In this document: positions 8,710 to 16,106 of the stretch, piece by piece
Layout of the letters: every line of letters begins with the position of its first letter
Numbering within the stretch: position 1 is the first letter of the stretch
Assembly (NCBI RefSeq): GCF_000733295.1
Contig: NZ_JPMI01000323.1
Coordinates: 1 to 49,740 of the forward strand
Source of the DNA: Archangium violaceum Cb vi76
Lineage (GTDB): Bacteria; Myxococcota; Myxococcia; Myxococcales; Myxococcaceae
Length of the DNA: 49,740 nt
Direction: 5' to 3'
Translations under genes and position numbers: made by a program
The notes under the pieces: generated by a model
What the model saw: only the letters and a program-made list of their open reading frames with translations
What the model was told of the DNA's origin: nothing
The model's database searches: none

Positions 8710-9288
8710 CTAGAAGCGCAGCGTGGGGCCCAGCAGGATGCTGTGCAGTGGCTTGGCACACTCGTCGAGCGAGGGGGTCATGGAACTGTCCACCCGCACG
8801 TCACACCACTGCCACGCCGTGGAGGCCGTGATGCCCAGGTGATCTCCCAGCCACGCGTCCAGCCCCAGCCGCACCGCCGTGCTCAACCCGGCGTGCAGCA
8901 TCCGCCGCGGCGAGCCCAGGTCATCCAGCGTCAGCGGCGTCGAGCGGCTCTGCGCCACCCTCAGCCCCACCCACGGGTTCACCCCTCCATCCCGCAGGAA
9001 GCGCAGCCTCATCTCCAGCCCCACCGACTGGTAGTCCAGTTGCAGTTGCTGGCCATTGATGGTCGCTCCCCACGTCTCGGCACCTTCACCCACCAGCCCG
9101 AGTGACAGCCCGAAGGGCGTCTCCGCGCCCACGTAGAGCTGCAACGCACCACCCATGGCCCGGATGCCCGAGGTGTGATCGAGAACGAAGCCGGTGGTGG
9201 CCGAGGCATAACCCCGCCAGGGCCCCGCTGCCGATGTCCCCGCCCACAGCGCCAACACCAGGCCTCCGAGACTCGCAACGTGTCGCAT
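8710..9288 (-). CDS. Small exported protein, probable outer-membrane beta-barrel
   Basis: 192 aa with a signal peptide (MRHVASLGGLVLALWAGTSAAG). The rest alternates hydrophobic and polar residues as in short amphipathic strands (LQLYVGAETPFGLSLGLVGEG, AVRLGLDAWLGDHLGITASTAW) and ends in LRF, an aromatic C-terminus typical of barrels recognised by the BAM complex. It is too short to name a family. It is divergent from moxR; the 108 bases between hold a 17-bp inverted repeat. Confidence 0.6.
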   Translation of the reverse strand: MRHVASLGGLVLALWAGTSAAGPWRGYASATTGFVLDHTSGIRAMGGALQLYVGAETPFGLSLGLVGEGAETWGATINGQQLQLDYQSVGLEMRLRFLRDGGVNPWVGLRVAQSRSTPLTLDDLGSPRRMLHAGLSTAVRLGLDAWLGDHLGITASTAWQWCDVRVDSSMTPSLDECAKPLHSILLGPTLRF

Positions 9289-9326
9289 GCGGGGCGGAGT
9301 CTAGCCCAGACCCGCCCCATCGGGTC

Positions 9327-9343
9327 TACCCATACGGTGGGTA
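9327..9343. promoter_or_regulatory. Inverted repeat between the barrel gene and moxR
   Basis: TACCCATACGGTGGGTA, arms of 6 bp around 5 bases, lies in the short intergenic gap between two divergent genes. This is a possible operator; no regulator is identifiable. Confidence 0.3.
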
Positions 9344-9382
9344 CGTTTCGCGGTGGGCGTTCGGCCGTGGACGTGGGCCGGG

Positions 9383-9388
9383 TAGAGT
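9383..9388 (+). promoter_or_regulatory. TAGAGT -10-like hexamer just before moxR
   Basis: TAGAGT ends 8 bases before the ATG at 9397, with no Shine-Dalgarno between. In high-GC bacteria this spacing often means a leaderless transcript. No convincing -35 is visible. Confidence 0.3.
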
Positions 9389-9396
9389 CCCGCCCC

Positions 9397-10557
9397 ATGT
9401 CTTTCTCATTCGACGAGGCTGCCCGCTCGGTTCGTGACGCCCTCACCGACGCCGGCCAGGGCCTGGTGGAGCGCGAGGCCATGGTGGAGTTGGTGGCGCT
9501 GTGTGCCGTGGCGGGCGAGCACCTGCTCGTCATCGGCCCGCCCGGCACCGCCAAGAGCGAGGCCGTGCGCCGCACCGCGCGGGCGCTCGGCGGCGGCTAC
9601 TTCGAGTACCTCCTGGGCCGCTTCACCGAGCCCTCGGAAATCTTCGGTCCGGTGGATCTGCGCAAGCTGCGCGAGGGGCTCGTGGAGACGGAGACGGCCG
9701 GCATGCTGCCCGAGGCCGAGGTGGCCTTCCTCGACGAGGTGTTCCTCGGCTCCACCGCCATCCTCAACACGCTGCTGGGCCTGCTCAACGAGCGCGTCTT
9801 CCGCCGCGGCCACACCCGCATGCGCTGCCCCCTGCGCGTGTGCGTGGGCGCCTCCAATGCCCTGCCCGAGGACGAGGCCCTCGCCGCCTTCGCGGACCGT
9901 TTCCTCGTCCGTACCTTCGTCGCGCCCGTGCCGGACCCGCGGCTGGAGGATCTGCTCGCCGGGGGCGCGTCGCTGTGGAAGGCCGAGGAGGCGCGCACCG
10001 CTTCGCTGGAGGCGCTGGATGTGCTGGCCCGGGCGGCGCGCGAGGCGGACCTCGGGCCGGTGCGTCCCCACCTGGCCCACGCGCTGCGCACCCTGCGCGG
10101 CGCGGGCATCGCCCTGAGCGACCGGCGCATGGTGAAGGCCCAGCGCCTGGTGGCCGCCGCCGCCGCGCTCGCCGGGCGCGCCACCCCGGGCGTGGCCGAC
10201 CTGTGGCCCCTCGTCTACGCCGTGCCCACCCAGGAGGCCCAGGCCCTCGCGCGCGATGTGCTGCGGGAGTTGCTCGCGCACTCGGAAAACCCGGCCCTGT
10301 CCGCCGCCGCGCTCGAGGCCAGCGCGGGTCCCCTGGCGCGGGCACAACGAATCGCCCAGGCCGGGCGCGCCGTGCTCGCAGCGAGGCCTGGGGAGGGCGA
10401 TGGCGAGGCGCTCGCCTCCTGGCGGCTGAAGCTGGAGGGCGTGGCGCGCGAGATGGACGCGGGCTTCGCCCCCGAGGCCCTCCCCGAGGAGCTGCGCGCC
10501 GTGCGCGAGGAGCTCCGCGTGGCCCTCGCCCAGGTGCCCCGGACGGAAGCGGCCTGA
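9397..10557 (+). CDS. MoxR-type AAA+ ATPase of a bpX ternary system
   Basis: 386 aa. Walker A GPPGTAKS (47-54), Walker B VAFLDE (109-114), sensor-1 Asn in GASNALP (154) and Arg finger in ADRFL (168) are all present, with the MoxR/RavA-like GRFTEPSEIFGPVDL insert at 75-88. A helical C-terminal part (210-386) follows the AAA core. MoxR ATPases work as chaperones with von Willebrand A partners. Here the partners (bpX5, vWA-bpX and bpX6) lie 3.3 kb downstream on the same strand, which is the MoxR-vWA-beta-propeller ternary conflict-system gene set. The start at 9397 is chosen because the frame upstream crosses a divergent promoter region. Confidence 0.92.
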   Translation: MSFSFDEAARSVRDALTDAGQGLVEREAMVELVALCAVAGEHLLVIGPPGTAKSEAVRRTARALGGGYFEYLLGRFTEPSEIFGPVDLRKLREGLVETETAGMLPEAEVAFLDEVFLGSTAILNTLLGLLNERVFRRGHTRMRCPLRVCVGASNALPEDEALAAFADRFLVRTFVAPVPDPRLEDLLAGGASLWKAEEARTASLEALDVLARAAREADLGPVRPHLAHALRTLRGAGIALSDRRMVKAQRLVAAAAALAGRATPGVADLWPLVYAVPTQEAQALARDVLRELLAHSENPALSAAALEASAGPLARAQRIAQAGRAVLAARPGEGDGEALASWRLKLEGVAREMDAGFAPEALPEELRAVREELRVALAQVPRTEAA

Positions 10558-10575
10558 CGGCTCGCGCGGACGGCT

Positions 10576-11964
10576 TCAGGGCAGCTCGTTCTTGCCCGCG
10601 AAGGCCTTCAGCCAGGTGTGCTCGTCGCGCATCCGGGGGGAGCAGGATTCCTCGTGCAGCGAGGCCAGGGGCCAGCGCTTGAAGCCCGAGCGCTTCAGCG
10701 CCTCCTCCCACCTGCCCAGCTCCACCCACAGGTCGATGCTCTCCATCCGCGTCGGGCTGTGACCCGTCAGCTCGGAGCCGTACACCTGTAGCAGCAGTCC
10801 TCTTTCCAGCTCCAGGCGCGAGTGCTGCTCGCGCAGGCGGGCGCCGACCTCCCAAAGCAGCCGTCCCATCCACCGCCGCTCGTTCTCGTTGAGGTGGGCC
10901 GCGCTGGCCCGGGCGCGCCGCTGCAACTCCTTGCCCAGCGATACTCCCTGAGCCCAGGTGGCCAGCAGGAAGGCATGGTGGCCGGGCAGCAGCAACACGT
11001 CCTTCAGGGACTCACGCATCTCCCGGAAGAAAGGCTCGCTGGACGGTTGCTTCCACTGCAAGGAGACGAGCGGCTCGAGGGCCTCCAGGTCGCGGCGTTG
11101 GAAGAGAGCCTCGGGGGGACGCTCCGCGAGGAAGACGCGCAAGGCGAGTTGGAGGGTGGTGGGAGTGGAGCCGGTGAGCTGAGTGAGCCGAGCTTCCGCG
11201 GCGGGCAGCAGTTGCTGGCGTGCTGGCGTCTCCGCTCCGAGCAGCAACAACCGCTCGCGCAGGGCCATGAGCAGGGGCATGGAGTCGCTGGCGCGCACCT
11301 CGCCGGGCCCCCACTCCAGGAAGCCATCCTGCTCCGGAATGAGGGTCAGCAGTGGAAGTCCCTGGGGCTCCTCGAGCGGCACCTCGTCATGCACCAGGGC
11401 GAGGATGTTCTGATCCTCCACCACGGGCTCGGGCAGCAGGGGGCTCTTGCTGAAATCCGGACGTCCGAGCTCGACCCAGGATTCGAAGAAGGCATGCCGC
11501 CAATCCGGGGACCGGGAGCGGCGCTCGGCGAGCGCCAGCAACAGGGCCGCCTCCGGGGTGTGTTTCACCTCGGGCCACCGCAGGCCGTGCCGCATCGCGT
11601 CCAGCGAGCCGTGCTCCAGGTGGAGACATGCCCTCATCAACCGTGCGGGCGCATTCGTCCTGTGGATGGGCGGCCGGAGCATCCGGTCCAGGAAGGAGTA
11701 CGCACCCCGGTGGCCGGCGAAACAGAGCCAGAGGCGCTGCTGCGACAGATCCTCCCAGGGGTTCTCGTCGGCGCTCGGCTTTTCTTTATCGAACCCATCC
11801 AGGGCGAGCTGGCTGCCGACGGCCGCGGCGGACACCAGCCCGAGGGCCCCCAGCAACAGACGGCGCCGAGACCAGCGATTGCCCGCGCTTCCAGCTACCA
11901 TGGCGGGTTGTTCGCTCCCGGGTTCCGCTCCGCCGTTCTCTTGCTGCGTCATGGTGACCTTCAT
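10576..11964 (-). CDS. Hypothetical protein with N-terminal signal anchor
   Basis: About 462 aa from the ATG at 11964 (11952 is an equally good start). A twin-arginine-like basic run, RWSRRRLLLGALGLVSAAAVG (about residues 30-50), begins a single hydrophobic segment, so it is exported or anchored with the bulk outside the cytoplasm. The rest is soluble, helical and rich in Leu/Arg/Glu, with no recognised domain. It is convergent with moxR and head-to-head with the lipoprotein toxin candidate; the two start regions almost overlap (38 bases or fewer), suggesting shared control. It may belong to the toxin module (delivery or accessory), but that is inference from position. Confidence 0.7.
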   Translation of the reverse strand: MKVTMTQQENGGAEPGSEQPAMVAGSAGNRWSRRRLLLGALGLVSAAAVGSQLALDGFDKEKPSADENPWEDLSQQRLWLCFAGHRGAYSFLDRMLRPPIHRTNAPARLMRACLHLEHGSLDAMRHGLRWPEVKHTPEAALLLALAERRSRSPDWRHAFFESWVELGRPDFSKSPLLPEPVVEDQNILALVHDEVPLEEPQGLPLLTLIPEQDGFLEWGPGEVRASDSMPLLMALRERLLLLGAETPARQQLLPAAEARLTQLTGSTPTTLQLALRVFLAERPPEALFQRRDLEALEPLVSLQWKQPSSEPFFREMRESLKDVLLLPGHHAFLLATWAQGVSLGKELQRRARASAAHLNENERRWMGRLLWEVGARLREQHSRLELERGLLLQVYGSELTGHSPTRMESIDLWVELGRWEEALKRSGFKRWPLASLHEESCSPRMRDEHTWLKAFAGKNELP

Positions 11965-12001
11965 GGTAGCCCCCACACTGCATAACGCAATAAGTGGGTC
12001 C

Positions 12002-12862
12002 GTGCGGCTGCTGGTGCTCCTGGCCGTGCTCCAGGCGGGGTGTCTGTCGGAGTCGGATGAGGCATCGCTCGGACTGGAGTGTGGTCCACGGGATCTGACC
12101 CCGGAGTGCTGCCTCAAGAAGAATCCGGGTCAATGGGAACGCTGCACCGGCTCGTCCGAGCTGGCGCGGGTCGCGGAGGAGGCCGCTGGGACGGTGGGGC
12201 GCGCTCCCTCGCTGGCGGCCAAGGTCGCTGCCGCTGGCATGGCGGGAGTGATGATGACGACCGTGCACATCGGCTCCGCCGAGCGCCGGGGCGTGGCGCT
12301 GGCGACGGATCTGCTCAAGAAGGTCGAAGAGGAGATCGTGCGGTGCGTGCGCAGCGCGGAGCAGGAGGTCAATGCGTACCACTTCGGTGGGAAGAGCCCG
12401 ACGCGGGAGCAGTGCCAGGAGGTGAAGGTGGGGGAGCGCACGACGTGGGCCGCCTACCTGGGACTCTTCAAGCATGAGACGGCCTGGCCGTGCCTGCACG
12501 AGGCGCTGGGCAAGCTGTTGAAGGGGAAGTACCGGCTCCACCCGCGCTTCTACATCGATCCGCAAACGGGCGAGTGGAGGCACATGCCCGAGGACATGAT
12601 GAGCCAGATCGTGGCGCAAGAGGGGTGGTCGGGTCTGCGCGGAACCATCGAGCCGGATATCGTCCTCCTGGACGCGAACGGCGTCGTCGTCCATGCGTAC
12701 GATCTCAAGTTCCCGTGCCCGGAGAGCAATGGGGCCGGTTGGGGTCACTATCGCGAGGGGGTATGGAAGGATTGGTCCCAGGGCGAGGTCTATAGAAAAG
12801 TCCTCCGAGTGACACCCAAGCTCGTTTCTCCACAGGATGGAATCATCCGGGAGCAGAAGTAG
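12002..12862 (+). CDS. Lipoprotein-leader PD-(D/E)XK (VRR-Nuc-like) nuclease toxin candidate
   Basis: 286 aa from GTG 12002; in-frame ATGs at 11951 and 11963 are possible but overlap the divergent gene. The N-terminus RLLVLLAVLQAGC fits a lipoprotein signal, with Cys14 as the acylation site (Gln at -3 is atypical). After a Cys-rich linker and a Gly/Ala helix (70-92), the C-terminal domain carries the core EPDIVLLDANG and HAYDLKFPCP: Asp219, Asp234-x-Lys236 and a following Gln260-Gly...Tyr264, the PD-(D/E)XK order seen in VRR-Nuc DNases such as TseV effectors. Fifteen bases downstream is a DUF3396 gene, the immunity family (TsiV) for such nucleases. Lipoprotein toxins with cognate immunity are known in Myxococcus as SitA/SitI; assignment to that route is inference. 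Confidence 0.66.
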   Translation: MRLLVLLAVLQAGCLSESDEASLGLECGPRDLTPECCLKKNPGQWERCTGSSELARVAEEAAGTVGRAPSLAAKVAAAGMAGVMMTTVHIGSAERRGVALATDLLKKVEEEIVRCVRSAEQEVNAYHFGGKSPTREQCQEVKVGERTTWAAYLGLFKHETAWPCLHEALGKLLKGKYRLHPRFYIDPQTGEWRHMPEDMMSQIVAQEGWSGLRGTIEPDIVLLDANGVVVHAYDLKFPCPESNGAGWGHYREGVWKDWSQGEVYRKVLRVTPKLVSPQDGIIREQK

Positions 12863-12877
12863 GACGAAAGGCCCGCC

Positions 12878-13789
12878 ATGCGCTACCCGAGATTGCGGCA
12901 TTACGACAACGACGGTGGGCTGGGTGCAAGCGATGCCCTGCTCATATGCTTCTACATCCCTCATCCCAATGAGCGGATCGCTCGCGCCGTCATTCGTGCC
13001 GTGGAACTCTTCCGGGAGCGGATACAGCCCTATCAGCTCGTCCGGAACGACACGGGCGATGGGCAGATCGAGCCGCTCGACGACATCTCGTGGGAGAGAA
13101 CCCGCCGCAATACGCTGGATGCGGAGCCTGGGGGAAGCGGGTCCCTGAGGTTGTTGGGGAAGACCCACCGTGTGGATGACCTCTACGTGGACTACCGGGG
13201 GTTGTCTCCTGTTCCCCTTCCGTGGCCCGAGCGGAAAGATGATGTGTGCGTCCTGTACTTGCGCCTGCCCACGGAGTTCTTGGAGGAGAGAGGGCCGGAG
13301 CATGTCCATGCGCTTGCCCTCGAACTGGCGGCAGAGCTTCCCTTTTCCTCGGGGTACGCGGACTTCGTTCTCTGTTCTTTCGATGAGGATGCGGTCGAAG
13401 CACTCAAGCTTGTTCGTCCGCGCTACCCGGGTGTGCATCTGGCCGCGAGCCGGGCCACCACCATGAATGTGAATACCTGGGTCGAAGGCGTGCACTGGAT
13501 GAACTTCCTCGGGCAGCCGGTGCTTGGGCGACTAGGCGGTGTGTCCGGTCTGCGCGAGTGTCTGGCGCTCCCAGGCATTTCCCTCCAGGAGATGAGTGGG
13601 GAGCGGGTGCTCATCACGCTGGGTGAGGGGCCAGAAGTGGGAGACGTGGAGGCGGGTCGGCGGCTTGCCCCACACCGTGCGCTCGCCCAGGTACTCGAGC
13701 CTTACCTCTACCAGCGGAAGCCGCCCTTCTCTTTCTGCGAACCCATCCCCGAGGAACTGCTGCGGTGGGACCGCCGCTTCCTGGAGTGA
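12878..13789 (+). CDS. DUF3396 (TsiV-type) immunity family protein
   Basis: 303 aa, cytoplasmic, no signal. Family features are visible throughout: SDALLICFYIPHPNERIARAV near residue 18, the repeated-lobe element LRLPTEFLEERGPEHVHALALELAAELPFSSGY about 130-160, the core WMNFLGQPVLGRLGGVSGLR about 205-225, and LLRWDRRFLE at the C-terminus. DUF3396 proteins neutralise VRR-Nuc/PD-(D/E)XK effectors of the TseV kind, although many genomes carry them next to other toxins. It lies 15 bases after the nuclease gene with AGGACGAAAGG before its ATG, so the two are co-transcribed. The family is near certain; the pairing is strongly supported by order. Confidence 0.85.
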   Translation: MRYPRLRHYDNDGGLGASDALLICFYIPHPNERIARAVIRAVELFRERIQPYQLVRNDTGDGQIEPLDDISWERTRRNTLDAEPGGSGSLRLLGKTHRVDDLYVDYRGLSPVPLPWPERKDDVCVLYLRLPTEFLEERGPEHVHALALELAAELPFSSGYADFVLCSFDEDAVEALKLVRPRYPGVHLAASRATTMNVNTWVEGVHWMNFLGQPVLGRLGGVSGLRECLALPGISLQEMSGERVLITLGEGPEVGDVEAGRRLAPHRALAQVLEPYLYQRKPPFSFCEPIPEELLRWDRRFLE

Positions 13790-13815
13790 GGATCCGCGTC
13801 CAGCGCACCATGAGG

Positions 13816-13821
13816 TAGGCT
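13816..13821 (+). promoter_or_regulatory. TAGGCT -10-like hexamer before bpX5
   Basis: TAGGCT lies 6 bases before the GTG at 13828, matching the TAGAGT position before moxR. It may give bpX5-vWA-bpX6 its own leaderless promoter now that moxR is separated. The overlapping GAGGTAGG could instead be the ribosome-binding site. Confidence 0.28.
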
Positions 13822-13827
13822 CCGCCC

Positions 13828-14280
13828 GTGGTGAGTCCGTCGAGCCCAGACCCGCGTTTCTCTACCTCCTGGAGCCCCCGGAGCTCGCCGCTGCCCGCGC
13901 TCGCGGTGGCGGGCGTGGGGCCAGTGGCGCTCGCGCTCGCGCGACGGGTGCTGGCTGTTGACGACACGGCGCTCGCCCGGTGGAGTGGTGTGGCCGGCCC
14001 CGGTGTGCTCGTGCTGCTGGGCGACACGGAGTCCCTTCCCTGGGTGGAGGGCGTCGTCTACCTCGGCCGTGACGTGGCGGCTCCCGCACTGCTGCTGCCG
14101 TGCACGCTCGCTCCGAGTGTGGCCCCCGCCCTGCTCGAGCGCGCGCTCGTCACCCGCGCCCAGGTGGGCACACCGCTCGCCGTGCTGCCTCGCACCTCGC
14201 ACCTCGTACCCGTGGGCGCCGCGCGTCCCGTCTCCCGCGACACCGTGCGCGCCTGGCTCGCGAAGCAGGAGGGCGCATGA
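13828..14280 (+). CDS. bpX5-domain protein of the MoxR-vWA-beta-propeller ternary system
   Basis: 150 aa, GTG start (a second GTG follows directly at 13831), GAGGTAGG 8 bases upstream. The small single domain includes ALAVAGVGPVALALARRVLAVDD (30-52) and LGDTESLPWVEGVVYLGRD (about 64-82), the pattern I associate with bpX5 proteins that accompany myxobacterial MoxR/vWA/bpX6 genes. Its mechanism is unknown; in these systems it is thought to belong to the target-recognition or adaptor part. Its TGA overlaps the ATG of the vWA gene (ATGA), so translation is coupled. Confidence 0.7.
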   Translation: MVSPSSPDPRFSTSWSPRSSPLPALAVAGVGPVALALARRVLAVDDTALARWSGVAGPGVLVLLGDTESLPWVEGVVYLGRDVAAPALLLPCTLAPSVAPALLERALVTRAQVGTPLAVLPRTSHLVPVGAARPVSRDTVRAWLAKQEGA

Positions 14281-16106
14281 GCGAGCTGCCCGAGGCGCTG
14301 CGTCCCTGGGCCGCGCAGCTGTCCCTCTTCCCCGAGGATCTGGCGCTCAGCCTGGGGGCCCACGTGGCGCGGCTGGCCGCGGCGCTCGGCCCGATGCGCG
14401 CTCGCAACGAGATGGAGGGGGGCGAGCCCCTGGGCTACGACGGCCTCACCCGCCGCGGCTCCCCCGAGCGGCTGCTCATGAGCGAGTGGTTGATGGCCCT
14501 GGAGGCTCCGGACGAGTTCGTGCGCCGCGCGGCCTTCGGCGAGCAGGCCTTCCTCCGTCCCGCCTTCCGCCAGCCCCAGGGGGGACGCCGCACCGTGGCC
14601 CTGCTGGACGCCGGGCCGGATCAGCTCGGCTCTCCCCGCATCGCGCACATGGCGCTGCTGGTGGCGCTCGCCCGGCGCGCCGAGTCCGCGGGCGCGGCCT
14701 TCTCCTGGGGCGTGCTCCAGTCCCGTCCCGGAAAGCAGCCCTTCTCCACCGTCGACGCCGCCTCCCTCGGCCAGTGGTTGAAGGCCGGCACCGACGCGCC
14801 TCCGCTGCCCGCGCAGCTCACCGCGTGGCGCGAGGCGCTCGAGCTGGGGAGTGCCCCCGAGGACGTGTGGCTGGTGGGCAGTGCGCGGCTGGCGCGCCTG
14901 CCGGGGGCCGAGGGCCTGTCCCACGTGGCCGTGGACGAGGTGGTGGCTCCCGATGCCCGGCAGCTCTCGGTGGAGGTGCGGCCCGCGTCCCGGCCTCCGC
15001 GCCAGGTGGTGCTGGAGCTGCCTCCCGCGCCCCAGTGCGTGCGGCTGCTGCGCGACCCCTTCGCCACCGCCGTCGCCGCTCCCGTGCTGGACTCCCGCAC
15101 CAGCCCCGTGCGCTCCATCCAGTTCTCCGCGGATGGTCTCCGGCTGCTGATGACGTATGCGAACGGCGGCGTCGCGGCGCAGGCGCTGCCTCAATCCCCG
15201 CGCGACACCGTGCCCAGGCCCAAGCGCTTCATGGCCCCCAACGGCGAGCGGGTGGTGGCCCTGGGCTGGCGCCGCACCGGCGGGCTGCTCGTGATGACGT
15301 GGCACCAGGCCGCGGCCTCGCTGCACGTGCATGGCACCCTGCGCGGGCACTCCGCTGGCCGCGTGTTGACCATTCCCTCGAGCGCCCTGCCCGAGACGCT
15401 GCGTGCCTCGCTGGCCGCCGGGCCCCCGCTGCTGGCCCTCTCCACGCTGCGTGAGGGCCGGGAGGTGCCTCTCGTGCTGGACTCCGCGCGCTCGCTCCAT
15501 CAGCTCACCCCGGGCGAGTGCCTCGTCACGCCGCTCCACCATGGTGTGAGCGCGCTCTTCGAGCGCCGCGGCGGCCTCTTCTTCGTGGATCGGGACCGGC
15601 AGGAGGACTGGGCCGACTCGACGCCGCGGCTCGTCTGTCTCGTGCCCAAGGCGTTCGATGGATGGACGCGGACGCTGCCCTTCGAGGGCGCCGGAGCGGC
15701 GTACTTCGGCCATATGCGGGACTTCTCCCGGGATGAGCCGGGGCCTCCGCTCGCGATCCACCACCAGTCGGGTTCGTGGTGGGTGACGCGGGAGTCCCAC
15801 GAGGAGCAGACGGGGGCGTGGGTGTCCGTGGCCTCCGGCATGAATGTGGTGGGTCTGTGCTGCTGGCCGTTGGATACGCCGCTGCCCGGTCTGGTGGTGC
15901 TCGGGCAGGACCAGCGCACCTTCTACCGGGTGACCAGGGATGGGGTCCCCGAGTTCCTGGTGTCGGCCGCGGCCCCCGTCGTCTCCAGCGGGGTCAGCCC
16001 CGCCCTGCCCCTGTTGGCCTGGATGACGGAGAAGGGCGAGGTCTGCGCCTGGAGCTTCCAGCACCGCGCCCTCGTCTATCGCGCCACGCCGGGAGGAACG
16101 TCATGA
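14277..16106 (+). CDS. Degenerate-vWA plus beta-propeller protein of the ternary system
   Basis: 609 aa, ATGA overlaps at both ends. An N-terminal helical part (1-100) precedes a von Willebrand A-like strand VALLDAGPDQLGSPR (107-121), where the MIDAS DxSxS is replaced by D-A-G...G-S, so metal binding is probably altered. From about 275 on, strand-rich blades (SIQFSADGLRLLMTYANGG, VVALGWRRTGGLLVMTW, GERVVALGW) indicate a C-terminal beta-propeller. In ternary systems the vWA couples the MoxR ATPase to the propeller sensor. There is no signal peptide; it is cytoplasmic. Confidence 0.74.
   Translation: MSELPEALRPWAAQLSLFPEDLALSLGAHVARLAAALGPMRARNEMEGGEPLGYDGLTRRGSPERLLMSEWLMALEAPDEFVRRAAFGEQAFLRPAFRQPQGGRRTVALLDAGPDQLGSPRIAHMALLVALARRAESAGAAFSWGVLQSRPGKQPFSTVDAASLGQWLKAGTDAPPLPAQLTAWREALELGSAPEDVWLVGSARLARLPGAEGLSHVAVDEVVAPDARQLSVEVRPASRPPRQVVLELPPAPQCVRLLRDPFATAVAAPVLDSRTSPVRSIQFSADGLRLLMTYANGGVAAQALPQSPRDTVPRPKRFMAPNGERVVALGWRRTGGLLVMTWHQAAASLHVHGTLRGHSAGRVLTIPSSALPETLRASLAAGPPLLALSTLREGREVPLVLDSARSLHQLTPGECLVTPLHHGVSALFERRGGLFFVDRDRQEDWADSTPRLVCLVPKAFDGWTRTLPFEGAGAAYFGHMRDFSRDEPGPPLAIHHQSGSWWVTRESHEEQTGAWVSVASGMNVVGLCCWPLDTPLPGLVVLGQDQRTFYRVTRDGVPEFLVSAAAPVVSSGVSPALPLLAWMTEKGEVCAWSFQHRALVYRATPGGTS

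Noticed and set aside
12002-13789. T6SS effector island
   Set aside because: DUF3396 suggests T6SS, but no VgrG, Hcp, PAAR or structural gene is in the window, and the toxin has a lipoprotein-type leader.
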